Below, in pieces: positions 35,309 through 44,460 of a stretch of DNA of 64,000 bases. Where the stretch lies: contig DELY01000010.1 of NCBI GenBank assembly GCA_002354655.1, forward strand, positions 48,788 to 112,787, read 5' to 3'. How positions within the stretch are numbered: the stretch's first letter is position 1; each line of letters starts with the position of its first letter. A program made the translations under genes and the position numbers. The notes below the pieces were generated by a model. That model had not been told where the DNA came from, made no database searches, and worked only from the letters and a program-made list of their open reading frames with translations. The stretch is from Pseudomonas sp. UBA2684. Lineage in GTDB: Bacteria > Pseudomonadota > Gammaproteobacteria > Pseudomonadales > Pseudomonadaceae.

Positions 35309-37093
35309 ATGTCCGCATTAGCCTCGCCCACCACGGATCGTCCACTGGACCTCAACGACCTGCTGCGCGAGCTGGTCGCCCAGGGTCGGGTCGATCAGGA
35401 CAGTGCCGAGCAATGTCTGGCGATTCGCCGCAGCGCAGCCAACCCGCAACAGCATCCCCTGGAGTTTCTCGCCGCCCAGCAACTGGATGATCGCGGCCGT
35501 GCGGGCAAGAAGTTCGACTTGGAAAGCCTCACCGTGTGGCTGGCGGAGCTGGCCAAGCAGCCCTACCTGCGCATCGACCCGCTGAAAATCGACGTGGCCG
35601 CCGTCACCCCGCTGATGTCCTACGCCTTCGCCCAACGCCACAAGATTCTCGCCGTGGCGGTGGCGCCGGATGCGGTGACCATCGCCAGCGCACAACCGTT
35701 GGTGCACAGTTGGGAAGCCAACCTGACGCATGTGCTCAAGCGCCCGATCAAACGCGTGGTGGCCAACCCGGCGGATATCCAGCGGTTTACCGTGGAGTTC
35801 TACCGCCTGGCCAAATCGGTGATCGGCGCCAGCGCCGGCGACGCGAAGATCAGCGGCGTCGGCAACTTCGAGCAACTGCTCAACCTCGGCGCCCAGGATC
35901 AGGAACCGGATGCCAACGACGCGCACATCGTCAATATCGTCGACTGGCTGTTCCAGTACGCCTTCCAGCAGCGCGCCAGCGATATCCATATCGAACCGCG
36001 TCGCGAACAGGGCAGCGTGCGCTTTCGCATCGACGGCGTGCTGCACACCGTCTATCAATTCCCGCCGCAGGTGACCATGGCCATCGTCAGCCGCCTGAAG
36101 AGCCTGGGGCGGATGAACGTCGCGGAAAAACGTAAACCGCAGGACGGCCGGGTCAAGACCAAGACCCCGGACGGCGGCGAAGTCGAACTGCGCCTGTCGA
36201 CGCTGCCGACCGCCTTTGGCGAAAAGATGGTGATGCGGATTTTCGACCCGGAAGTGCTGCTGAAAAGCTTCGATCAGCTGGGCTTCTCGCCGGACGACCT
36301 GAAGCGCTGGGCCGACATGACCGGCCAGCCCAACGGCATCATCCTGGTCACCGGCCCCACCGGTTCGGGCAAGACCACCACGCTGTACACCACGCTCAAG
36401 CAGCTGGCGACCGCGGAAGTCAACGTCTGCACCATCGAAGACCCGATCGAGATGATCGAAGGCGCCTTCAACCAGATGCAGGTGCAGAGCAATATCGACC
36501 TAACCTTCGCCAGCGGCGTGCGCGCGCTGATGCGTCAGGACCCGGACATCATCATGGTCGGCGAGATCCGCGACCTGGAAACCGCCGAGATGGCGATCCA
36601 GGCGGCGCTCACCGGGCACCTGGTGCTCTCCACCCTGCACACCAACGACGCGCCCAGCGCGATCACCCGCCTGCTCGAACTGGGCGTGCCGCACTACCTG
36701 CTCAAGGCCACCCTGCTCGGCGTCATGGCTCAGCGTCTGGTGCGCACCCTATGCCCACATTGCAAAACGCCGCACGATCTCAACGAAGATGACTGGCAGA
36801 GCCTGACCAAACCCTGGAACGCCCCGTTACCGAGCGGTGCACACAAAGCCGTGGGCTGCCTGGAATGTCGCGACACCGGTTACCGGGGCCGCGCCGGGGT
36901 CTACGAAATCATGCAACTCAACGACGCGATCAAACCGCTGATCAGCGCCGACACCGACCTGGTCGCCCTGCGCCGGCATGCCTTCAAAGACGGTATGCGC
37001 AGCCTAAGGCTGTCTGGCGCACAGAAAGTTGCCGCCGGACTGACTACCATTGAGGAGGTTCTGCGCGTCACCCCGCAAAGCGAACAAAAGTAA
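35309..37093 (+). CDS. GspE/PilB-type secretion ATPase
   Basis: A 594-residue AAA+ ATPase of the type II/IV secretion family. An N-terminal MshEN-like region (about 25-180) precedes the core: Walker [16 protein letters not shown] near residue 350, Asp box [17 protein letters not shown], Walker [18 protein letters not shown] and His box [17 protein letters not shown]; a zinc site CPHC...CLEC near residues 485 and 523 is typical of GspE/PilB. It is an orphan: no pilin, inner-membrane platform or secretin gene is near. In P. aeruginosa PA5210 has the same place. AGGGAG lies 5 bases before ATG 35309. It may power an unidentified pilus or matrix-secretion machine. Confidence 0.93.
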   Translation: MSALASPTTDRPLDLNDLLRELVAQGRVDQDSAEQCLAIRRSAANPQQHPLEFLAAQQLDDRGRAGKKFDLESLTVWLAELAKQPYLRIDPLKIDVAAVTPLMSYAFAQRHKILAVAVAPDAVTIASAQPLVHSWEANLTHVLKRPIKRVVANPADIQRFTVEFYRLAKSVIGASAGDAKISGVGNFEQLLNLGAQDQEPDANDAHIVNIVDWLFQYAFQQRASDIHIEPRREQGSVRFRIDGVLHTVYQFPPQVTMAIVSRLKSLGRMNVAEKRKPQDGRVKTKTPDGGEVELRLSTLPTAFGEKMVMRIFDPEVLLKSFDQLGFSPDDLKRWADMTGQPNGIILVTGPTGSGKTTTLYTTLKQLATAEVNVCTIEDPIEMIEGAFNQMQVQSNIDLTFASGVRALMRQDPDIIMVGEIRDLETAEMAIQAALTGHLVLSTLHTNDAPSAITRLLELGVPHYLLKATLLGVMAQRLVRTLCPHCKTPHDLNEDDWQSLTKPWNAPLPSGAHKAVGCLECRDTGYRGRAGVYEIMQLNDAIKPLISADTDLVALRRHAFKDGMRSLRLSGAQKVAAGLTTIEEVLRVTPQSEQK

Positions 37094-37194
37094 ATCCAGG
37101 GCATACCGACCGAACCACGGTTTGTCCGCGTGATCGTCACGGTGGCCACGGCGTTATCCTGCCCACCTTACAACCCAATGGAAATGGAGTTTTT

Positions 37195-38151
37195 ATGGAA
37201 ATCGGCAGCGTTATCTTTCTCTTTGTCGGCCTCGCCGTGGCCGTGGTCTTCATGGGCTTCAAGGTGGTGCCGCAAGGCTTCGAGTGGACGGTGGAACGCT
37301 TCGGCCGCTACACCAACACCCTCAAGCCGGGCCTCAACATCATCGTCCCGGTGATGGACCGCATCGGCCGCAAGCTGAATGTCATGGAAAGCGTGCTGGA
37401 TATTCCGCCGCAGGAAGTGATTACCGCCGACAACGCCACCGTGCAGATCGATGCGATCTGCTTCTTCCAGATCATCAATTCCGCCCAGGCGGCCTACGAG
37501 GTGAACAACCTCGAGCATGCGATCCGCAACCTGGTGATGACCAATATCCGTACCGTGCTCGGCTCCATGGAGCTGGACGCCATGCTCGGCCAGCGCGACG
37601 CGATCAACGAGCGCCTGCTCAAGACCGTCGATGAAGCCACCGCGCCCTGGGGCATCAAGATCACCCGTATCGAGATCAAGGACATCAGCCCGCCGGCTGA
37701 CCTGATGGCCGCCATGTCCGGGCAGATGAAGGCCGAACGCATCAAGCGCGCGCAAATCCTCGAAGCCGAAGGCCTGCGCGCCGCCGCCATCCTCACCGCC
37801 GAAGGGCAGAAGCAGGGCGACATCCTCAAGGCCGAAGGCCAGCGCCAGGCCGCCTTCCTCGAAGCTGAAGCCCGCGAACGCGCGGCCCAGGCCGAAGCGG
37901 AAGCCACGCGCATGGTCTCCGACGCCATTGCCAGCGGCAACGTGCAGGCGGTCAACTACTTCGTCGCGCAAAAGTACATCGAAGCCCTTGGCCAGTTGGC
38001 CAGCGCCAACAACAGCAAGGTGATTCTCATGCCGCTGGAGGCCAGCCAGGTGATTGGCGCAGTCGGCGGTATCGGCGAAATCGTCAAAGCCACCTTTGGG
38101 GGGACCGCCTCAGGTGGGACCGCCTCGAACGCAGGCAAGCAAAAGGGTTAA
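37195..38151 (+). CDS. SPFH/stomatin-type membrane protein (QmcA-like)
   Basis: A 318-residue SPFH (band 7) protein. One N-terminal membrane anchor (residues about 4-21), then the SPFH domain (about 25-190; [48 protein letters not shown]) and a helical coiled tail ([21 protein letters not shown]) that forms large rings at the membrane. Proteins of this group pair with NfeD, exactly as here (NfeD starts 4 bases later), and shape membrane microdomains and protease access (FtsH-HflKC-like). The C-terminal [10 protein letters not shown] comes from a 15-bp tandem repeat at 38101-38130. ATG 37195 has GGAG upstream. Absent from the PAO1 position as I recall. Confidence 0.9.
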   Translation: MEIGSVIFLFVGLAVAVVFMGFKVVPQGFEWTVERFGRYTNTLKPGLNIIVPVMDRIGRKLNVMESVLDIPPQEVITADNATVQIDAICFFQIINSAQAAYEVNNLEHAIRNLVMTNIRTVLGSMELDAMLGQRDAINERLLKTVDEATAPWGIKITRIEIKDISPPADLMAAMSGQMKAERIKRAQILEAEGLRAAAILTAEGQKQGDILKAEGQRQAAFLEAEARERAAQAEAEATRMVSDAIASGNVQAVNYFVAQKYIEALGQLASANNSKVILMPLEASQVIGAVGGIGEIVKATFGGTASGGTASNAGKQKG

Positions 38152-38154
38152 GCG

Positions 38155-38604
38155 ATGTGGGACACCTTGCAACACCTGTCATTCTGGAACTGGCTGGCCG
38201 TCGGTACGCTGCTGCTGATCCTCGAAGTATTCGGTGCCGGCGGCTACCTGCTGTGGATCGGCGTGGCGGCGGCCAGTGTCGGCGTGCTCACCTACCTGCT
38301 GCCGGAGCTGCCGTGGACCGTGCAGTTCATCCTGTTCGGCGTGCTCTCGGTGTTGACGGCCGTGTTCTGGTGGCGCCGCCAACGCACCGCGGCCAAACCG
38401 TCCGACCAACCCGGACTGAACCGCCGCGGCAGCGAACTCCTCGGGCGCCAGTTCGCCCTGCATGAAGCGATTGTCAGCGGTCGCGGCAAGATCAAGGTCG
38501 GCGATTCGCTGTGGCTGGTGATCGGCCCCGACCTGCCGGCGGGCAGCCGCGTCCAAGTCATCGGCCAGGACGGCGTGCTGCTGAAAGTCGAAGCCTGCGC
38601 GTGA
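38155..38604 (+). CDS. NfeD-family membrane protein
   Basis: A 149-residue short NfeD protein: three to four membrane helices (about 10-95; LLLILEVFGAGGYLLWIGVAAA and TVQFILFGVLSVLTAVFWW), then a soluble OB-fold domain (about 100-149; LLGRQFALHEAIVSGRGKIKVGDSLWLVIG). Members of this type act with the adjacent stomatin-like protein, here QmcA-like, in membrane quality control. It starts 4 bases after the QmcA-like gene, and its stop overlaps the GTG start of the acetyltransferase (GTGA at 38601-38604). Confidence 0.93.
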   Translation: MWDTLQHLSFWNWLAVGTLLLILEVFGAGGYLLWIGVAAASVGVLTYLLPELPWTVQFILFGVLSVLTAVFWWRRQRTAAKPSDQPGLNRRGSELLGRQFALHEAIVSGRGKIKVGDSLWLVIGPDLPAGSRVQVIGQDGVLLKVEACA

Positions 38605-39191
38605 ACACGCTGCACCTTGCGCCGCTGCCGGCGGCGCAGGACAGCGCCGCGCTCGACCTGCTCGATCGGGCCTTCGCCGCGGACCCGACACTGCGCTGGT
38701 ACCTGTTCGCCGAGCGCCCTGGCTTCGCCCAACGGCGCCGCGACTACCTGGCGATCTACCAACGCTTTCATCGCACCAGCGGTTTGCCGACTGTCGCGGC
38801 CTGGCGCGACCAGCAGTTGCTCGGCCTGTGCCATTACAGCCGCGGTGGCGAGCAGCCCCACGCGGACAACCTGGCCTGGATCGCTCAAGCCATCAGCCGA
38901 CACTGCGGCGAAGACTGCCTGAACCGGCTTGACCGGCTGCTCGCGGCCTTTGACCAACACATCGATAGCGCGGACTGCGCGCGCATCGAATTCCTGGCCG
39001 TGGCGCCCGGCCAACAGGGCCAAGGCATCGGCAGCGCCCTGCTGAGCCACTGCCTGCAAGACTGCGGCCGACCTGCTGCGCTGGAAACTGCCGAGCCACG
39101 CAACCTCAGGCTCTACCAACGCCATGCGTTTCAGCTGCGCGCCGAGCTGCACCTGGACGGTCTGCACCAGCACTACCTGCTCCACGTCTGA
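38601..39191 (+). CDS. GNAT acetyltransferase
   Basis: A 196-residue GNAT N-acetyltransferase. The acetyl-CoA-binding motif A is seen near residue 135-155: EFLAVAPGQQGQGIGSALLSHCL (Q/RxxGxG/A pattern QGQGIG). The start is GTG 38601, which overlaps the NfeD stop; a longer frame from 38511 lies inside nfeD and is not supported. It is the last gene of the QmcA-NfeD operon. The substrate cannot be told; the family acts on amines, proteins or small molecules. Confidence 0.85.
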   Translation: MNTLHLAPLPAAQDSAALDLLDRAFAADPTLRWYLFAERPGFAQRRRDYLAIYQRFHRTSGLPTVAAWRDQQLLGLCHYSRGGEQPHADNLAWIAQAISRHCGEDCLNRLDRLLAAFDQHIDSADCARIEFLAVAPGQQGQGIGSALLSHCLQDCGRPAALETAEPRNLRLYQRHAFQLRAELHLDGLHQHYLLHV

Positions 39192-39271
39192 TGCTGCCGG
39201 TCGGCTCATCGGAACCAGTATCGCCTGCCGACACTCTTAGCTTCACGACTCATCAACCGGAGTGCTTCAAC

Positions 39272-39571
39272 ATGCGTCGACTTGCCCCGCTATTCGTTGT
39301 CGCGTTGTCCCTGTCCGCCGTGCCGGCATTCGCCGATACCACGTTGCGCGACATCCTCTCGTCCGGGGCGACCACCGCCTCGACCTACCTGACCTTCAAG
39401 GATAAGAAGATGATCGTGCCGGCCATGGACGATGCCAGCAGCTTTGTCGCCAGTGGCGGCGAGATTCGCGGACCGTATCTGGAGGCCGCGCTGCTTCAGC
39501 TGCGCGCCGACAACCCGCAGTTGAACGCCAGCGATATGCAACTGGCCACCGCCCTGCTGGCCGCCGAGTAA
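39272..39571 (+). CDS. DUF2388 (TIGR02448) secreted protein
   Basis: A 99-residue protein with a Sec signal peptide (residues 1-22, MRRLAPLFVVALSLSAVPAFA, cut after AFA). The mature part TTLRDILSSGATTASTYLTF, IVPAMDDASSFVASGGEIRG, LEAALLQLRADNP and ASDMQLATALLAAE follows the DUF2388 pattern found almost only in Pseudomonas, where several paralogues per genome occur. Function unknown; periplasmic. GGAG lies 8 bases before ATG 39272. Confidence 0.88.
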   Translation: MRRLAPLFVVALSLSAVPAFADTTLRDILSSGATTASTYLTFKDKKMIVPAMDDASSFVASGGEIRGPYLEAALLQLRADNPQLNASDMQLATALLAAE

Positions 39572-39601
39572 CGCGGCGTTCGAAAAATAGCGTGGCAGCA
39601 C

Positions 39602-39619
39602 GCCGCTAACCCAGCCTAC
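39602..39619. repeat. Dispersed 18-bp repeat
   Basis: GCCGCTAACCCAGCCTAC is the exact reverse complement of 17660-17677. It lies between the DUF2388 gene and the terminator before gcvP. Confidence 0.7.
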
Positions 39620-39653
39620 GGGGTGGCGGCGCGTTGCCCAGCAGCCACAGCAC

Positions 39654-39677
39654 AAAAACCGCCCGCAGGCGGTTTTT
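39654..39677. terminator. Bidirectional intrinsic terminator, DUF2388 gene and gcvP
   Basis: AAAAACCGCC / GGCGGTTTTT, a 10-bp perfect stem with a CGCA loop and T-runs on both strands, between the convergent DUF2388 gene and gcvP. A strong terminator in either direction. Confidence 0.92.
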
Positions 39678-39678
39678 T

Positions 39679-42555
39679 CTACTCGCGGTAGTCGTCCAAG
39701 GGCACGCAGGCGCAGAACAGATTGCGGTCGCCGTAGACGTTGTCCACCCGGTTCACTGCCGGCCAGTATTTGTGCGCGCGCGTGTGTGCGGTTGGGGCCA
39801 CCGCCTGCTCGATGCTGTACGGCCGCTCCCAATGGCCGAGCACATCGGCCAGGGTGTGCGGCGCGCGCTTGAGCGGATTGTCCTCGCCCGGCCAGTCGCC
39901 GTTCTGCACCTTGCCAATCTCCCCACGGATGCTCAGCATCGCCTCGATAAAGCGATCCAACTCGTGCTTGGACTCGCTTTCGGTCGGCTCGATCATCAAG
40001 GTGCCGGGCACCGGGAAAGACATGGTCGGCGCGTGAAAGCCGTAATCCATCAGGCGCTTGGCCACGTCCTCCTCACTGATCCCGGTCAGCGCCTTGAGCG
40101 GTCGCAGATCCAAAATGCACTCGTGTGCCACCCGGCCGTTGCGCCCGCTGTAGAGCACCGGAAAAGCCCCCTGCAACTGGTTCGCCAGGTAGTTGGCGCC
40201 GAGGATCGCCACCTCGGTGGCGTCTGCCAACTGCGGGCCCATCATGGCGATGTACATCCAGCTGATCGGCAGGATGCTCGCACTGCCCCAGGGCGCGGCA
40301 CTCACCGCGCCGTTCTCCGGGTTCGGGCCATGCAGCTCGATCACCGGATGATTGGCGACGAAGGGCGCCAGGTGCGCACGCACGCCGATCGGGCCCATGC
40401 CCGGGCCACCACCGCCGTGGGGAATGCAGAAGGTCTTGTGCAGGTTCATGTGCGACACATCCGCGCCAATATCCGCCGGCCGGGTCAGGCCGACCTGGGC
40501 GTTGAGGTTGGCGCCGTCCATGTACACCTGGCCGCCATGGGCGTGGATCACTTCGCAGATCTCGCGAATGCCTTCCTCGTAGACGCCGTGGGTCGAGGGA
40601 TAGGTGGCCATCAGGCAGGCCAGCTGGTCGCCGGCCTCACTGGCTTTGCGCTTGAGGTCGGCGAGGTCGACGTTGCCCGCGGCGTCGCACTCGACGATCT
40701 GCACGCGCATGCTCGCCATCTGCGCCGAGGCCGGGTTGGTGCCATGCGCCGAGGCCGGAATCAGGCAGATATTGCGCTGGCTGTCGCCACGGCTCTGGTG
40801 GTATTTGCGGATCGCCAGCAAGCCGGCGTATTCGCCCTGGGCGCCGGAATTGGGCTGCATGCAGATCGCATCGAAACCGGTGATCGCGCACAACCAGCGT
40901 TCCAGCTCGTCGATCATCAGCGCATAACCCTGCGCCTGCTCGACCGGTGCAAAGGGGTGCAGGTTGGCGAACTCGGGCCAGGTGATTGGGATCATCTCGC
41001 TGCTGGCGTTGAGCTTCATGGTGCAGGAACCGAGCGGGATCATCGCCTGGTTGAGCGCCAGGTCCTTGTTCTCCAGCTGCTTGAGGTAGCGCAGCATCTC
41101 GGTTTCGCTGTGGTGGGTGTTGAACACCGGGTGCGTCAGGTAGGCGCTGCGGCGCGCCAATTCGGCGGGGATGCCCTCGGCGACGGTGCCGCTATCCAGT
41201 TCGGCGACGCTCAAGCCGTGGTCGGCGCCGAGGAAGATCGCGAACAGCTGCTCGAGCGTCTGCGCCGTGCAGGTTTCATCCAGGCTGACGCCGAGCTTGC
41301 CGCGACCGAGAATGCGCAGGTTGATCTGCGCCGCCTGGGCCGACGCAATGATCGCCGCCTGACTGCCGCCGACCTCCAGGGTCAGGGTGTCGAAAAAATG
41401 CCGGTTGTCGCGCTGAATGCCCTTCTGCGCCAGGCCGGCGGCGAGGAGCGCGGTCAGTCGGTGTACCCGTTGGGCGATCTGCTTGAGCCCCTGCGGGCCG
41501 TGATAGACCGCGTAGCAGCTGGCGATATTGGCCAGCAGCACCTGCGCGGTGCAGATATTCGAGTTGGCCTTCTCGCGGCGGATATGCTGCTCGCGGGTTT
41601 GCAGGGCCATGCGCAACGCGACATTGCCGCGCGCATCCTTGGACACGCCGATGATCCGCCCCGGCAGACCGCGCTTAAACTCGTCACGCGTGGCAAAGAA
41701 TGCCGCATGCGGGCCGCCGTAGCCCATCGGCACGCCGAAGCGCTGAGCCGAGCCGAACACCACATCGGCGCCCAGCTCGCCGGGCGGGGTGAGCAGCAAC
41801 AGGCTGAGCAGGTCGCTGGCGACGCAGGCCAGCGCCTGCTGCGCGTGCAGCTGCTCGATCAACGGGCGCAGGTCACGGATTTCGCCGTGGGTGTCCGGGT
41901 ACTGCAGCAGCGCGCCGAATACCGAGTGCTCGCCGAGCGTCTCCACAGCGGCGATGACCAGCTCGAAGCCGAAGGCCTCGGCACGCGTGCTGACCACCGA
42001 GATGGTCTGCGGGTGGCAGTTCTCGTCGATGAAAAACAGGTTGCTCTTGCTCTTGGCCACCCGCTTGGCCAACGCCATGGCTTCGGCGGCGGCCGTGGCC
42101 TCGTCGAGCAGCGAGGCGCTGGCCAGCTCCAGGCCGGTCAGGTCGATGACCAGTTGCTGAAAGTTCAGCAGCGCTTCCAGGCGGCCCTGGGCGATTTCCG
42201 GCTGATACGGCGTGTAGGCGGTGTACCAGCCGGGGTTCTCCAGCACGTTGCGCAGAATCACCGTGGGCGTAAGGGTGGCGTGGTAGCCCATGCCAATCAG
42301 GCTGGTCCACAGCTGGTTCTGCGCGGCATAGCCCTTGAGCTTGGCCAGCGCGCCTTGCTCGTCCAGCGCGGGCGGCAAATCCAGCGGCCGGTTCAGGCGG
42401 ATCGCCGGCGGCACCGTCTGCTCGATCAGCGCGGCACGGCTGGGCAAGCCAAGGGCGGCCAACATGGCCTGCTGTTCAGCGGCATCTGGGCCGAGGTGGC
42501 GACGCAGGAAGGCGTCCGGCTGCTGAAGCTGAAACAGGGAGGGCGTCACGGACAT
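39679..42555 (-). CDS. gcvP: Glycine dehydrogenase (decarboxylating), P protein
   Basis: A 958-residue pyridoxal phosphate enzyme, the P protein of the glycine cleavage system: it decarboxylates glycine and passes the aminomethyl group to lipoyl GcvH. Hallmarks are FLRRHLGPD near the N-terminus, the long duplicated transaminase fold, and the PLP lysine in [18 protein letters not shown] near residue 710. Its length matches P. aeruginosa GcvP1 (959). GAGG lies 8 bases before ATG 42555. It is the last gene of gcvT-gcvH-gcvP on the minus strand. A short hairpin lies in the 116-bp gcvH-gcvP gap and may trim its expression. Confidence 0.97.
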   Translation of the reverse strand: MSVTPSLFQLQQPDAFLRRHLGPDAAEQQAMLAALGLPSRAALIEQTVPPAIRLNRPLDLPPALDEQGALAKLKGYAAQNQLWTSLIGMGYHATLTPTVILRNVLENPGWYTAYTPYQPEIAQGRLEALLNFQQLVIDLTGLELASASLLDEATAAAEAMALAKRVAKSKSNLFFIDENCHPQTISVVSTRAEAFGFELVIAAVETLGEHSVFGALLQYPDTHGEIRDLRPLIEQLHAQQALACVASDLLSLLLLTPPGELGADVVFGSAQRFGVPMGYGGPHAAFFATRDEFKRGLPGRIIGVSKDARGNVALRMALQTREQHIRREKANSNICTAQVLLANIASCYAVYHGPQGLKQIAQRVHRLTALLAAGLAQKGIQRDNRHFFDTLTLEVGGSQAAIIASAQAAQINLRILGRGKLGVSLDETCTAQTLEQLFAIFLGADHGLSVAELDSGTVAEGIPAELARRSAYLTHPVFNTHHSETEMLRYLKQLENKDLALNQAMIPLGSCTMKLNASSEMIPITWPEFANLHPFAPVEQAQGYALMIDELERWLCAITGFDAICMQPNSGAQGEYAGLLAIRKYHQSRGDSQRNICLIPASAHGTNPASAQMASMRVQIVECDAAGNVDLADLKRKASEAGDQLACLMATYPSTHGVYEEGIREICEVIHAHGGQVYMDGANLNAQVGLTRPADIGADVSHMNLHKTFCIPHGGGGPGMGPIGVRAHLAPFVANHPVIELHGPNPENGAVSAAPWGSASILPISWMYIAMMGPQLADATEVAILGANYLANQLQGAFPVLYSGRNGRVAHECILDLRPLKALTGISEEDVAKRLMDYGFHAPTMSFPVPGTLMIEPTESESKHELDRFIEAMLSIRGEIGKVQNGDWPGEDNPLKRAPHTLADVLGHWERPYSIEQAVAPTAHTRAHKYWPAVNRVDNVYGDRNLFCACVPLDDYRE

Positions 42556-42579
42556 GGCAAGAGCCTCATAAAATGACAA

Positions 42580-42599
42580 AGCCTCGACAAGGCGAGGCT
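42580..42599 (-). terminator. Intercistronic hairpin between gcvH and gcvP
   Basis: AGCCTCG / CGAGGCT, 7 bp with a 6-base loop, followed in the minus direction by TTGTCATTTT. A weak terminator or attenuator inside the gcvTHP operon. Confidence 0.45.
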
Positions 42600-42671
42600 C
42601 TATCAGCTTAGGAAAAACTCAGCAAAGTGCGCGGCGGATCGTCGTAGGGAGGGCCTACAGCGCCACGCGAA

Positions 42672-43058
42672 TTACGCGGCGTCGGCACTGGCCTTGTAGG
42701 CCGTGGCGTCGAGCAGCTTGTCCAGCTCCGTCAGGTCGCTCGGCTTGAGCTTGAAGAACCAGCTGCCGTAGGGGTCGCTGTTGACATTCTCCGGGCTGTC
42801 GGCCAGGCCGTCATTGATCGCGATCACTTCACCGCTGATTGGCGCATAGATGTCGGAGGCGGCTTTGACCGACTCCACCACACCGGCTTCCTGACCGGCG
42901 GCCAAGGTCTTGCCGACGTCCGGCAGTTCGATGAAGACCACGTCGCCCAAGGCTTCCTGAGCGTGGTCGGAAATACCCACGGTAACGCTACCGTCGGCCT
43001 CCAGGCGCGCCCACTCGTGGCTGGTGGCGTAACGCAGATCGGCGGGGATAGTGCTCAT
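42672..43058 (-). CDS. gcvH: Glycine cleavage system H protein
   Basis: A 128-residue lipoyl carrier protein. The lipoylated Lys is in [15 protein letters not shown] (ESVKA) near residue 63. It shuttles the aminomethyl arm between GcvP, GcvT and the lipoamide dehydrogenase. GAGGAA lies 7 bases before ATG 43058; an upstream ATG at 43079 adds MSDEERH without support. It is the middle gene of the operon. Confidence 0.97.
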   Translation of the reverse strand: MSTIPADLRYATSHEWARLEADGSVTVGISDHAQEALGDVVFIELPDVGKTLAAGQEAGVVESVKAASDIYAPISGEVIAINDGLADSPENVNSDPYGSWFFKLKPSDLTELDKLLDATAYKASADAA

Positions 43059-43158
43059 GTGTCGTTCCTCATCAGACATGACGGCGACCGCGCCGTCAGA
43101 AGAATTTAGCAGGCGCCAGCCATAAGGTGGACAGCGCGTTGAAAGAAACCGGCCAGCG

Positions 43159-44241
43159 TCAAATCAGCGCCTTGCCGTGGCGCACGAAGGTCGGTTTGAC
43201 CACGCGCACCGGGTACCACTTACCGCGAATTTCTACTTCGGCACGCTCGCCGGTGGCAGCCGGCACGCGGGCCAGGGCAATCGACTTGCCGAGGGTTGGC
43301 GAAAAGCTGCCGCTGGTGATTTCACCGTCGCCCACCTCGGCCACTCGCACCACCTGATGCGCCCGCAGCACGCCGCGCTCCTCCAGCACCAAGCCAACCA
43401 GCTTGGCCTGAGCGCCAGCGGCGTGCTGCGCCTCAAGCGCAGCGCGGCCGATAAACTGTCGACTGGCGGGCGTCCAGGCAATGCTCCAGGCCATATTGGC
43501 CGCCAGCGGCGAGACGCTTTCGTCCATGTCCTGGCCGTACAGGTTCATCCCGGCTTCCAGGCGCAGGGTGTCGCGCGCGCCGAGGCCGATCGGGGAAATA
43601 CCGGCGCCGACCAGGTCATTGAGAAACGCCACGGCCTGATCGGCCGGCAGCATGATTTCCAGGCCGTCTTCGCCGGTGTAGCCGGTGCGGGCGATAAACC
43701 AGTCGCCGTCGGGCAGCCCTTGGAAGGGTTTGAGTTCGTGGATCAGCGCGGCGCGCGCCTGGGTCACCAATTCGGAGGTTTTCGCGCGGGCGCGTGGCCC
43801 CTGGATGGCGAGCATGGCCAGCTCGCTGCGCTCGTGCAGCGCAACGGCGAAGGGGCCGCTCTGTTGGCGCAACCAGGCGAGGTCCTTGTCGCGGGTGGCG
43901 GCGTTGACCACCAGGCGGTAACCGTCCTCGGTGAGGTAGGCGATCAGGTCGTCGATCACCCCGCCCTGCGGGTCGAGCATGCCGCTGTACAGCGCCTTGC
44001 CGGGGCTGTGCAAACGCGCCACGTCATTCGCCAGCAGGTGTTGCAGATAGGCCTTGGCCTCGCGACCGCTGACATCGATCACGGTCATGTGGGAGACATC
44101 GAAGACCCCGCAATCGCGGCGGACCTGGTGGTGCTCCTCGACTTGCGAGCCGTAGTGCAGCGGCATATCCCAGCCGCCGAAGTCGACCATCTTGGCACCC
44201 AACGCGAGGTGCAGGTCGTAGAGAGGTGTGCGCTGTCCCAT
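43159..44241 (-). CDS. gcvT: Glycine cleavage system T protein (aminomethyltransferase)
   Basis: A 360-residue tetrahydrofolate-dependent aminomethyltransferase that frees ammonia and makes 5,10-methylene-THF. Family segments: [28 protein letters not shown] at the start, [21 protein letters not shown] (here [16 protein letters not shown]) and [21 protein letters not shown] with the folate-site Asp/Arg residues. AAGGAG lies 6 bases before ATG 44241. It is the first gene of gcvTHP. Confidence 0.96.
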   Translation of the reverse strand: MGQRTPLYDLHLALGAKMVDFGGWDMPLHYGSQVEEHHQVRRDCGVFDVSHMTVIDVSGREAKAYLQHLLANDVARLHSPGKALYSGMLDPQGGVIDDLIAYLTEDGYRLVVNAATRDKDLAWLRQQSGPFAVALHERSELAMLAIQGPRARAKTSELVTQARAALIHELKPFQGLPDGDWFIARTGYTGEDGLEIMLPADQAVAFLNDLVGAGISPIGLGARDTLRLEAGMNLYGQDMDESVSPLAANMAWSIAWTPASRQFIGRAALEAQHAAGAQAKLVGLVLEERGVLRAHQVVRVAEVGDGEITSGSFSPTLGKSIALARVPAATGERAEVEIRGKWYPVRVVKPTFVRHGKALI

Positions 44242-44356
44242 GGGTGCTCCTTCCGGGCTTGGCAAAGCTGCGAACCACCGCTAAACCCGGCTGAGCCGAC
44301 TGCAACAGGGCACTGGCACGGGCTGTCGAAATGACCGGCCGCAGCGAATGGCGCGC

Positions 44357-44385
44357 ATTGTAGCCGCAAGCCCCCGGCGGGTCAT
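44357..44385 (-). promoter_or_regulatory. Probable sigma-70 promoter of gcvTHP
   Basis: On the minus strand ATGACC (44380-44385), a 17-base spacer and TACAAT (44357-44362) form a reasonable promoter about 115 bases upstream of gcvT. The leader contains no glycine riboswitch that I can recognise. Confidence 0.45.
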
Positions 44386-44460
44386 CTTGGGCGAAGGCAT
44401 TAGCTGGCTGGCCACTGCTGGGTTTTGCTGCGCGCTACCCGCTCTGCGGCCTTGGCGCGC

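Noticed and set aside
39634-42576. 980-codon ORF antisense to gcvP
   Set aside because: Same reason: a complete mirror of gcvP with shadow composition; gcvP itself is unmistakable.
44242-44460. Glycine riboswitch upstream of gcvT
   Set aside because: I looked for the paired aptamer motif in the leader and did not find it; only a promoter-like sequence is visible.
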